The notes beneath the pieces were generated by a model that did not search any database, had not been told where the DNA came from, and saw nothing but the letters and a program-made list of their open reading frames with translations. Positions 1-5,212 of a DNA stretch of 7,124 nucleotides are shown in pieces. Both the position numbers and the translations under genes were made by a program. The stretch is from Patescibacteria group bacterium. Its GTDB lineage: Bacteria > Patescibacteriota > Minisyncoccia > Minisyncoccales > CG1-02-41-26. Location: contig JAHCRD010000026.1 in NCBI GenBank assembly GCA_020148085.1, positions 1 to 7,124 of the forward strand, given 5' to 3'. Each line of letters starts with the position of its first letter. Within the stretch, counting starts at the first letter, position 1.

Positions 1-719
1 TTCCTGCCTTTCTCTTTTTTCTTTTTCTCTCGGGCTTTTCCAATTTCTTGGGAAAATAATGAAAAGTGCCCGAGAAGAATCTCTGAGGCCTGTCTCAAAG
101 CTTCCTCCGGAGACAAAGTTCCATCAGTCTCAATCTCTATCTTCAATCTATCAAAATCTGTCCTTTTACCTACTCTCATATTTTCTACTTTGAAACTTAC
201 CCTCTTCACTGGAGTAAAGATAGCATCTACTGGAATCACTCCTACCTCAGCTTTTTTCTGTTCTCTTTCTTCAACCGGAGAGTATCCTACCCCTTTCTCA
301 ATTTGAGCTTCCAGATTGAGCTCTGTTTTCTTACTAGTTAAAGTGGCAATATGAGCCTCGGAGTTGGCAAGTTCAACTTGGGGAGGCAATTTGAAATTTT
401 TACCTTTAACCTCCCCGATTCCCTTTTCTCGAAGAGTAATCGTTTGGGGTTCATTAGTAAAACTTTTAAATCTCAATTTTTTTAAATTAAGCAAAATAAT
501 AATTACATCCTCTAAAACCCCGGGGATGGTTGAGAACTCATGGCTGACTCCTTTAATCTTAACCTGAGTAATTGCTGTTCCCGCAAGAGAAGAAAGTAAT
601 ACTCTTCGCAAACTGTTTCCAACAGTCACCCCATAGCCTGGATACAAAGCTTCAATTTCAAACAAAGCTGTATTACCTTTTTTTTGAATAATTTTTGGTG
701 CTTTTGGTAGCGGAATCAT
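1..719 (-). CDS. rpoA: DNA-directed RNA polymerase subunit alpha (partial, 3' end beyond window)
   Basis: RNA polymerase alpha forms the dimer on which beta and beta' assemble. The frame is open from ATG at 717-719 to the left edge, 239 codons, and covers a complete N-terminal domain. Residues about 34-47 match the family core GNSLRRVLLSSLAG, which includes the conserved arginine pair. EFSTIPGVLEDV (about 61-72) and PVKRVSFKVENMRVGKRTDF (170-189) are equally diagnostic, and TDGTLSPEEAL leads into the last NTD helix. The visible part ends in a lysine-rich linker (about 228-239), so the presence of the alpha-CTD cannot be judged. The start lies 4 nt after the rpsD stop, and an AAGG Shine-Dalgarno within the last rpsD codons sits about 7 nt before the ATG, so translation is probably coupled. 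The start agrees with the family N-terminus. Confidence 0.97.
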   Translation of the reverse strand, partial: MIPLPKAPKIIQKKGNTALFEIEALYPGYGVTVGNSLRRVLLSSLAGTAITQVKIKGVSHEFSTIPGVLEDVIIILLNLKKLRFKSFTNEPQTITLREKGIGEVKGKNFKLPPQVELANSEAHIATLTSKKTELNLEAQIEKGVGYSPVEEREQKKAEVGVIPVDAIFTPVKRVSFKVENMRVGKRTDFDRLKIEIETDGTLSPEEALRQASEILLGHFSLFSQEIGKAREKKKKEKGR

Positions 720-723
720 AATA

Positions 724-1353
724 TTACCTTGAGTAGAACTCAAAAATTGAGGAGATTTCGGCTGGGACTCCGCTCTCTTCGAAGGAGGGTTCTCCAACCA
801 CCTTTCCCTCCATCTTTTTTGGATCCAGACTGAGCCAGGAAGGAGGCTGAACTTTTTTCAAAGAGACGGAAAGCTCTTTAAAAAATGGCTTCTTTTGTTT
901 TTGTTTTTTTAAGGAAATAACATCTCCTTTCTTTACCTCAAATGAAGGAATATTACAAGGTCGCCCCCTTACCAAAAAGTAACCATGGCTGATCAGTTGC
1001 CGGGCCTGGGCCCTGGAATGTGAAAAGCCCAATCTCACCACCACATTATCTAATCTTTTTTCCAATTTTTTAATCAATTCCAATGCAGTATCTGCAACCC
1101 TTCCCCTCTCTGCTAAAACCTCTCTTATGTATTTTTTGAATTGGCGTTCTGACATCCCATACCATTCTCTCAGTTTTTGTTTTTCCATTAATTCTTTTCC
1201 ATATTCAGAAGGCCCTCGCTTTCTCCGTTTTCCTTTCTGGCCTGGAGGATAAGGTTTTCGGACTATTGGGCATTTGGGAGAAGAACATTTTTCTCCTTTT
1301 AAAAAAAGTTTCTGGCCCAATCTTCTACAAATTTTACAAATACTGTTTTCCAT
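724..1353 (-). CDS. rpsD: 30S ribosomal protein S4
   Basis: S4 is a primary 16S rRNA-binding protein that starts 30S assembly; in many bacteria it also represses its own operon. The 209-residue length is normal. The N-terminus carries four cysteines, C6, C9, C23 and C28. Their spacing (x2, x13, x4) is that of the zinc-binding S4 form known from Thermus, so this is a C+ version. The central region contains the S4 RNA-binding domain (about 98-160): RLDNVVVRLGFSHSRAQARQ followed by ISHGYFLVRGRPCNIPS. The C-terminus (EISSIFEFYSR) matches the family ending. It starts 2 nt after the rpsK stop behind only a weak purine stretch (AGAAGAG) and is followed after 4 nt by rpoA, the classical order. Any autoregulatory site cannot be recognised from sequence alone. 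Confidence 0.98.
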   Translation of the reverse strand: MENSICKICRRLGQKLFLKGEKCSSPKCPIVRKPYPPGQKGKRRKRGPSEYGKELMEKQKLREWYGMSERQFKKYIREVLAERGRVADTALELIKKLEKRLDNVVVRLGFSHSRAQARQLISHGYFLVRGRPCNIPSFEVKKGDVISLKKQKQKKPFFKELSVSLKKVQPPSWLSLDPKKMEGKVVGEPSFEESGVPAEISSIFEFYSR

Positions 1354-1355
1354 AA

Positions 1356-1808
1356 TTAAACTCTTCTTGGTTTCTGGGGACGGCAGCCATTGTGAGGGAT
1401 AGGAGTGATATCTCTAATCGATTGAATTTCCAATCCCTGATTTACTAAAGTTCTCAGAGCTGTCTCTCGACCCCCTCCAATTCCTTTTATCAAAACATCA
1501 ACTTCTTTTATCTTCAATTTATTTGCAACATTTACTAAAGCCACCGCAACTCGAGATGCAGCAAAGGAAGTTCCCTTTTTTGTTCCACGAAATCCAATGT
1601 TGCCTGCACTTCTCCAGCCTAAGACATTTCCTTTGCTATCAGCTAAAGTTATCATGGTATTGTTGTAAGTTGAAGTAATATAAATTTTTCCCTTTTTTAT
1701 TTTTTGTAAGGGTTTAATAGAAACTTCTTTCTTCAATTTCTGCTCAACTTTTTCTCTCTCTTCCAAAATCTCCTTTTCGGTTTTCTTGATAATTCTCTTC
1801 TTTCCCAT
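1356..1808 (-). CDS. rpsK: 30S ribosomal protein S11
   Basis: S11 sits in the platform of the small subunit near the mRNA exit and the E site. The core from about residue 39 is unmistakable: KIYITSTYNNTMITLAD, GWRSAGNIGFRGTKKGTSFAA, GIGGGRETALR, and the C-terminal ITPIPHNGCRPQKPRRV. The Asn-Gly pair (N140-G141) aligns with the E. coli site that becomes isoaspartate. At 150 residues it is about 20 longer than E. coli S11 (129). The extra length is an N-terminal, Lys/Glu-rich, probably helical segment (about residues 1-36) with no internal Met that would allow a shorter start. The ATG follows the rpsM stop by one base and has no good Shine-Dalgarno, so reinitiation or coupling is likely. Confidence 0.98.
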   Translation of the reverse strand: MGKKRIIKKTEKEILEEREKVEQKLKKEVSIKPLQKIKKGKIYITSTYNNTMITLADSKGNVLGWRSAGNIGFRGTKKGTSFAASRVAVALVNVANKLKIKEVDVLIKGIGGGRETALRTLVNQGLEIQSIRDITPIPHNGCRPQKPRRV

Positions 1809-1809
1809 A

Positions 1810-2199
1810 TTACTTGGGTGCTGGAGGTGGTTTTCTCCCCGAACCTACTGTTTTTCTTACGTTCCCTCTGATTGTTCTTGAATTTTTTCTGGTCTTTTGT
1901 CCCCGGACTGGAAGGCCTTTTTGATGTCGAATTCCTCTCCAACACTTAATTTCTTTGAGTCGCTTTATCTCTCTCATCACTCCTCTTCTCAACTCCCCCT
2001 CTATTTTGTAATTCCCCTCAATAATTCTTCGAAGCTGACCAACTTCTTTCTCGGTTAGGTCTTGAGCTTTTTTCATTGGGTTAATTTTTGACCTCTCTAA
2101 AATTTTCGTAGCCAAAGCTCTCCCTATCCCATAAATATAGGTTAATGAAATCCCGATTTGCTTATTTTCTGGTATGTTTGTACCTGCAATACGTGGCAT
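1810..2199 (-). CDS. rpsM: 30S ribosomal protein S13
   Basis: S13 lies in the head of the small subunit, contacts the P-site tRNA and forms intersubunit bridges with the large subunit. The 129-residue protein begins with the family N-terminus MPRIAGTNIPENK. A helix-two-turn-helix follows around GIGRALATKILERS (about 24-37). The basic tail contains CWRGIRHQKGLPVRGQKTR, the tRNA/rRNA-binding signature. The last ten residues (SGRKPPPAPK) are proline-rich. The ATG is 6 nt after the rpmJ stop; a purine stretch (AGGGAAAG) at the end of rpmJ may serve as ribosome binding site. The start choice is fixed by family alignment. Confidence 0.98.
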   Translation of the reverse strand: MPRIAGTNIPENKQIGISLTYIYGIGRALATKILERSKINPMKKAQDLTEKEVGQLRRIIEGNYKIEGELRRGVMREIKRLKEIKCWRGIRHQKGLPVRGQKTRKNSRTIRGNVRKTVGSGRKPPPAPK

Positions 2200-2205
2200 A
2201 ATAAT

Positions 2206-2322
2206 TCACTTTCCCTGTCGTTGCTTATGCTTTGGGTTTTCGCATATCACATATACTCTTCCCTTACGTCTAACAATTTTGCATTTTTTACAAATTTTTT
2301 TTACTGATGGTCTAACTTTCAT
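2206..2322 (-). CDS. rpmJ: 50S ribosomal protein L36
   Basis: This 38-residue gene was found by translating the gap between infA and rpsM. L36 is the smallest large-subunit protein and stabilises 23S rRNA near the factor-binding region. The sequence begins MKVRPSVKKICKKCKIVRRK and ends NPKHKQRQGK, a full-length family match. The zinc-ribbon ligands C11, C14, C27 and H32 are all present, so this is the zinc-binding (C+) form. It starts 2 nt after the infA stop and ends with TGA 6 nt before rpsM. No Shine-Dalgarno is evident, and translation is probably coupled to infA. Confidence 0.97.
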   Translation of the reverse strand: MKVRPSVKKICKKCKIVRRKGRVYVICENPKHKQRQGK

Positions 2323-2324
2323 AT

Positions 2325-2540
2325 TTACTTCATTCTATACACTATCCTTCCTCTCTTCTCATCATAAGGACTCATTTCAACTAAAACTTTATCTCCTGGC
2401 AGGATTTTAATTCGATAAAATCTCAATTTTCCAGCCAGATGGCAGAGAACTTCTCTTCCATTATCTAATTTCACCAGGAAATTAGTACTGGGAAGGGCCT
2501 CAATTACTCTTCCCTTCTCTTTAATTTTATAATTCCGCAT
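2325..2540 (-). CDS. infA: translation initiation factor IF-1
   Basis: IF-1 occupies the 30S A site during initiation and modulates IF-2 and IF-3. The 71-residue protein is a single S1/OB-fold domain. Diagnostic segments are GRVIEALPSTNFLVKLDNG (about 10-28), EVLCHLAGKLR, and the C-terminal ILPGDKVLVEMSPYD followed by KRGRIVYRMK. The ATG start gives the usual distance to the conserved EALP segment. No Shine-Dalgarno lies before it. This is the first gene of the alpha operon here, and the upstream 249-nt spacer must hold its control signals. A strong sigma-70-like match overlaps codons 4-5, an unusual position. The TAA stop is 2 nt before rpmJ. Confidence 0.98.
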   Translation of the reverse strand: MRNYKIKEKGRVIEALPSTNFLVKLDNGREVLCHLAGKLRFYRIKILPGDKVLVEMSPYDEKRGRIVYRMK

Positions 2541-2554
2541 AAATAGTTAGTCAA
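2526..2554 (-). promoter_or_regulatory. sigma-70-like promoter match overlapping the infA start
   Basis: On the minus strand TTGACT (2549-2554) is followed after exactly 17 nt by TATAAA (2526-2531), 10 of 12 consensus positions. The -10 box falls on codons 4-5 of infA, so a transcript from it would start inside infA and miss its start codon. It may serve rpmJ and the downstream genes, or be a chance match in A+T-rich DNA. Confidence 0.3.
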
Positions 2555-2570
2555 TAGGAATTTCAAGGTT

Positions 2571-2583
2571 CTGCCGAAGGCAG
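2571..2583. repeat. short hairpin CTGCC-GAA-GGCAG
   Basis: A perfect 5-bp stem with a three-base loop, flanked by the direct repeat GGTTCT (2567-2572 and 2583-2588). Read rightward it is followed by a T run (2591-2599) and resembles a terminator, but no rightward gene precedes it. Read leftward it lies in the presumed infA leader. Confidence 0.6.
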
Positions 2584-2586
2584 GTT

Positions 2587-2616
2587 CTTATTTTTTTTTC
2601 ATTTAGTAGTAATCAA
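2587..2616 (-). promoter_or_regulatory. weak candidate promoter for the infA operon
   Basis: On the minus strand TTGATT (2611-2616) is followed after 18 nt by AATAAG (2587-2592), four of six matches in each box. It is rightly placed for an infA leader of about 40 nt that would contain the 2571-2583 hairpin. The match is weak and rests on position as much as on sequence. Confidence 0.2.
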
Positions 2617-2645
2617 TTTTATCGGGATTTCAATTCCGATAAAAT
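2616..2645. repeat. 10-bp perfect inverted repeat (ATTTTATCGG / CCGATAAAAT)
   Basis: The arms at 2616-2625 and 2636-2645 are perfectly complementary around a 10-nt loop, and the loop ends can pair further (G-T, A-T, T-A). No T run follows on either strand, so a simple terminator is unlikely. An operator, an RNA-stability hairpin or a repeat-family unit are all possible. Confidence 0.7.
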
Positions 2646-2657
2646 CACAGGAGGGGT

Positions 2658-2680
2658 CGGGAGGAAATAATTTCCTCCCG
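2658..2680. repeat. 10-bp perfect inverted repeat (CGGGAGGAAA / TTTCCTCCCG)
   Basis: The arms at 2658-2667 and 2671-2680 enclose the loop TAA, giving a very stable hairpin. A partial copy of the core (GGAGGAAAA) follows at 2682-2690. No T run is adjacent. Confidence 0.7.
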
Positions 2681-2712
2681 TGGAGGAAAACAGGGAGACC
2701 GAAGGCCGACCG

Positions 2713-2733
2713 TTAGAAACCGTGGGTTTCTAA
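2713..2733. repeat. 9-bp perfect inverted repeat (TTAGAAACC / GGTTTCTAA)
   Basis: The arms at 2713-2721 and 2725-2733 enclose the loop GTG. On the minus strand this hairpin begins in the T run that ends the 2732-2769 terminator, so the two structures are in tandem and overlap by two bases. Confidence 0.7.
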
Positions 2734-2769
2734 AAAATAGTTCGCAAGCTTTAGCGTAGCGACTATTTT
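2732..2769 (-). terminator. Rho-independent terminator-like hairpin after the baseplate-J-like gene
   Basis: Read leftward, the arm AAAATAGTCGC pairs with GCG-A-ACTATTTT (outer arms 2762-2769 and 2734-2741, inner CGC/GCG, one bulged A). The descending arm runs into six T residues. It starts about 20 nt after the stop codon at 2790-2792, the expected distance for ending the alaS/ATPase/membrane-protein transcript. The outer stem is A+T-rich, so its efficiency is uncertain. Confidence 0.6.
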
Positions 2770-2789
2770 GTTAGAATAACAAATTTTAT

Positions 2790-4016
2790 TTAGAAAGTCA
2801 ATTCAATTTTAATTCTCTCTGAAGTTTTGGGAGCTTTTCTTACCCAAAAAGGCCAAAATTTTATTCTGATGCTCTCTACCTGGGGATAATTGCTGAAGAT
2901 TATTTCTTGAATCTCTTCTTTTGACTTCCCTTCAATTTGCTCCGATAGCGTAGCAATTGGAATATTTTTGTATATTGCCACTTCTATTTTTAAATCCGAA
3001 ATCATCTTTCCTTTTCCCGGGACTAAATTCTGGCTGAGATATTTAAAATTTAAACTCTCCTCCACGAGTTTTTCTGAAGGAGGAATTATATTCTGGATAA
3101 AAATTTTTGAAAGTTCCTTTAAATCGGATAATTTGAATCCTAATCCCTTTATTTTTATCTTCCCTTGACAAGAAAATTCTGGGATTTCTGTTTCGGGTTT
3201 TTGCAAACAATAAACTTCAATGGCCTCAGTCAAAATGGCATCCTCTAATAAAACAAAGTCTTCAGAGATTTTATTTCTTAAGGAATTTTTGGCTTCTCTA
3301 AAAAGGTTCTCTCGCAAAGAATTTTTGGCATTTTCTATATCTTGGGCAGCTACAATTCTTACTTCTTTCTTAAAACCGCCGGTCATTGGAGATTCAGATT
3401 CAGCATACACAGTATAATACAAGGGGTTTCCAGCCAGACCGGGTAGAGAAAATTGGGAGGGTCCTATATTGTAATCTTCTCCTGGCTCTTGAGCTTCAAC
3501 TTCAACCTCAACCGAACTTGGGATAACTTTGCCCTGAGAAACTTTGGCTGAAGGAAGATATATTTTTTCAGGACAACGGAAAATTTTTCCATTTTCTGAG
3601 GAAAGAAATCGAGTGGTAGCTCTTAAAATTACAGGGGTAGGTGGGGTGTGGTTATTGTAAACCCGGATTTTTCCTCCAGCAATTCCGGTTTTTTGGGATT
3701 TGCCAGTACTTTCAAATTGCTTCCATTTTTCAAGTTCTTGAGTAAAAAATCTTCCAGGAATAATTTTCCCTTCCAAACTAACATTTTCAGCCCCGACCAT
3801 CACTTCAAAAGTTTCTTCAAAGCTCAAAGATTCTAAGTAGGGCCCGACTTTCAAATCTAATTTGGATTGGCTGGTAAGAAAAATTATTACTCCAAAAAGA
3901 ACGCCCAAAATTATGAAAATTTTCCACCAAAGGGAAAAGGAAATTTTCTTTTCTTTTTTTTCTACCTCAGGAGCTTTTAGTTTTTTGGGAAAAATATCAA
4001 AGATTTTTTTTGGCAT
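2790..4016 (-). CDS. membrane-anchored baseplate-J-like protein
   Basis: A bitopic envelope protein of about 408 residues, counted from the ATG at 4014-4016. A GTG at 4020-4022 would add two residues; I prefer the ATG, and neither has a clear Shine-Dalgarno. The N-terminal tail (1-28) is basic, then comes one hydrophobic helix (about 30-48: WWKIFIILGVLFGVIIF), so the remaining 360 residues are probably outside. They include GGKIRVYNNHTPPTP (about 114-128), then ATTRFLSSENGKIF and EAQEPGEDYNIGPSQFSLPG (about 175-194), the pattern of baseplate J-like proteins often annotated in CPR genomes; resemblance to phage gp47 is remote. AKNSLR occurs twice, 12 residues apart, in a predicted helical stretch. 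The start overlaps the FtsA-like gene by 20 nt, implying coupling and joint function. The exact role is unknown; there are no phage genes nearby. Confidence 0.75.
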   Translation of the reverse strand: MPKKIFDIFPKKLKAPEVEKKEKKISFSLWWKIFIILGVLFGVIIFLTSQSKLDLKVGPYLESLSFEETFEVMVGAENVSLEGKIIPGRFFTQELEKWKQFESTGKSQKTGIAGGKIRVYNNHTPPTPVILRATTRFLSSENGKIFRCPEKIYLPSAKVSQGKVIPSSVEVEVEAQEPGEDYNIGPSQFSLPGLAGNPLYYTVYAESESPMTGGFKKEVRIVAAQDIENAKNSLRENLFREAKNSLRNKISEDFVLLEDAILTEAIEVYCLQKPETEIPEFSCQGKIKIKGLGFKLSDLKELSKIFIQNIIPPSEKLVEESLNFKYLSQNLVPGKGKMISDLKIEVAIYKNIPIATLSEQIEGKSKEEIQEIIFSNYPQVESIRIKFWPFWVRKAPKTSERIKIELTF

Positions 4017-5181
4017 ATTCACAAAAGCTCAATAAAATCGAGGGTATAGTTCTGGCTGGAAGAGGGACTCCGGTTCTGGCTTCCAAAGGCAAATCTTCAA
4101 GATTAAGAAATCTCACCTTGATATTTTGAGAAATCGGTAAATCCTTAAAATTTTCTTCCTCCAAGACCTTTTTTATTGCAGGTAAGCAACTACCTCCACC
4201 AAAAAGATAAAATACACTCAAAAGTGGAGAATAAATTTTAGCTTTCTTTTTGAGCTTTTCTTTCATTTGAGAGAACCAAATCTTTGAGGTTTCAGAAATA
4301 AGATTCTCTATTCTTTCTCGAGTCCCCGGACTTAATTGGTTTTTTGAAAGCCGTCGTTTTAGATTTTCCCCTTCTCTTTCACTCGATCCCAGACCCTGAC
4401 AAATTTCTCTAGTAAAGGCGTTTCCCGCCATCGGAAACTCTTCCATCCATTCCATTCCTTTTTTAACCGAAAAAATTTGAGTAGTTTCTGCCCCTATATC
4501 AAGAAAAATTCCAGAAATATCCTTATCTCCCGAAGAGAAAGAAACCAAACCTTCAATTTCATGAAAAAGATTAATTTCTTTAAAACCAAAAAAAGATTTT
4601 AGCTGGGGAACAATCTTGAGGTTATCCCTTAATCCAAAGATAATCAATATTTTAAAATCTAAATTTTCTCCCTTATGTCCTAAAATAGAGGGGACTTTGT
4701 AGTCAGAAATTTTCTTTTCCAAAATTTCTTTTTTCAAGGTCTGCAAATCTTGAGGGATTATCCCAAATTCTTTCAAAGACTCTTGAGAAACTTGTTTTTC
4801 TGCCCTCTCCAAAACGTAATGGTGAATTTTTTGCTCTTCGTCTCTGGCTATTTTCGGCTCTGGATTTTCCCTTTTGAAAGGAACTTCAATTATCTTACCC
4901 TTTAAAATTTTTGGAGAGAATCCAACCAAAGCTGGAATTTCCGAAACTTGCTTTTCAATTTCCAATCCCTCAATAACTTTTTTTGCAGCTTCCTTTATTA
5001 CCTCCCATTCAAAATTGGCAGCAGTGAAAACCCCAAATTTCTCTATATCTTGGATAGAGAATTTTTTGATTATATTCTTTTTCGCTCTCGGCTCAAAAAT
5101 TAACCCCTTAATGCTTCCTGAACCAAAATCTAAAACTAAAAATTCTTCTTCCTTAGGTTTAGATAATTTCAAAAACTTCAT
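3997..5181 (-). CDS. FtsA/PilM-like actin-fold ATPase
   Basis: A predicted cytoplasmic ATPase of the actin/Hsp70 fold, 394 residues. Visible motifs are phosphate-1 (VLDFGSGSIKG, about 16-26), phosphate-2 (FLDIGAETTQ, 226-235) and the adenosine loop (LFGGGSCLPAI, 326-336). An inserted region of about 85-185 fits the 1C/SHS2 subdomain that marks the FtsA-PilM branch and separates it from MreB and DnaK. FPMAGNAFTREICQGLGSS (249-267) resembles the segment after phosphate-2 in FtsA and PilM. No C-terminal amphipathic membrane-targeting helix is obvious. Its overlap with a bitopic membrane protein gene recalls PilM-PilN, so I favour a PilM-like envelope role over the divisome FtsA, but no ftsZ or pil gene is visible to decide. 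It lies 31 nt after alaS and has its own extended -10 box. It ends with TGA. Confidence 0.8.
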   Translation of the reverse strand: MKFLKLSKPKEEEFLVLDFGSGSIKGLIFEPRAKKNIIKKFSIQDIEKFGVFTAANFEWEVIKEAAKKVIEGLEIEKQVSEIPALVGFSPKILKGKIIEVPFKRENPEPKIARDEEQKIHHYVLERAEKQVSQESLKEFGIIPQDLQTLKKEILEKKISDYKVPSILGHKGENLDFKILIIFGLRDNLKIVPQLKSFFGFKEINLFHEIEGLVSFSSGDKDISGIFLDIGAETTQIFSVKKGMEWMEEFPMAGNAFTREICQGLGSSEREGENLKRRLSKNQLSPGTRERIENLISETSKIWFSQMKEKLKKKAKIYSPLLSVFYLFGGGSCLPAIKKVLEEENFKDLPISQNIKVRFLNLEDLPLEARTGVPLPARTIPSILLSFCEYAKKNL

Positions 5182-5187
5182 TCTCCC

Positions 5188-5196
5188 ATTATATCA
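5188..5196 (-). promoter_or_regulatory. extended -10 promoter element before the FtsA-like gene
   Basis: The minus strand reads TGATATAAT, a perfect TATAAT (5188-5193) with the TGn extension (5194-5196). Only 6 nt (GGGAGA) separate it from the ATG at 5179-5181, so a transcript from it would begin at or within a base or two of the start codon and be leaderless. No good -35 box is seen, as is normal for extended -10 promoters. The GGGAGA could alternatively act as an unusually close Shine-Dalgarno on a transcript read through from alaS. Confidence 0.5.
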
Positions 5197-5212
5197 AATA
5201 CCAGCAAAAAAA

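Larger units (their letters stand above)
2541..2789. other. intergenic spacer dense in inverted repeats
   Basis: This is the longest gene-free stretch. It separates the stop of the baseplate-J-like gene from the start of infA, both on the minus strand. It holds five inverted repeats in about 200 nt (2571-2583, 2616-2645, 2658-2680, 2713-2733, 2734-2769), a nine-base A run on the minus strand (2591-2599), and probably the infA operon promoter. No credible open frame was found on either strand. Its middle part is visibly richer in G+C than its flanks. Confidence 0.8.

Noticed and set aside
364..567. Plus-strand open frame of 67 codons
   Set aside because: Antisense to the core of rpoA, which is certain.
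1733..1945. Minus-strand open frame of 70 codons
   Set aside because: It is an alternative frame across the rpsM/rpsK junction, low in complexity and rich in Lys, Arg and Ser, with no family resemblance.
2174..2410. Plus-strand open frame of 78 codons rich in Phe and Leu
   Set aside because: It is antisense to rpmJ, infA and the start of rpsM, three certain genes; its hydrophobic look comes from reversed Lys codons.
2571..2599. Rightward terminator: hairpin plus T run
   Set aside because: Although the shape is right, no rightward gene lies upstream of it; on the strand that is transcribed here it is an A run before a hairpin. Listed only as a repeat.
2588..2602. Mini-frame ATG-AAA-AAA-AAA-TAA before infA, a possible leader peptide
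   Set aside because: Four codons made of an A run, no ribosome binding site, and expected by chance in A-rich DNA.
2790..4016. Part of a prophage or contractile injection system because of the baseplate-J likeness
   Set aside because: There are no tail, sheath, spike or ATPase genes of such systems nearby, and the protein has an N-terminal membrane anchor unlike phage gp47.
4014..4022. GTG at 4020-4022 as the start of the baseplate-J-like gene
   Set aside because: The ATG two codons later is preferred as the more common start and neither has a better ribosome binding site; the difference is two residues and cannot be settled from sequence.
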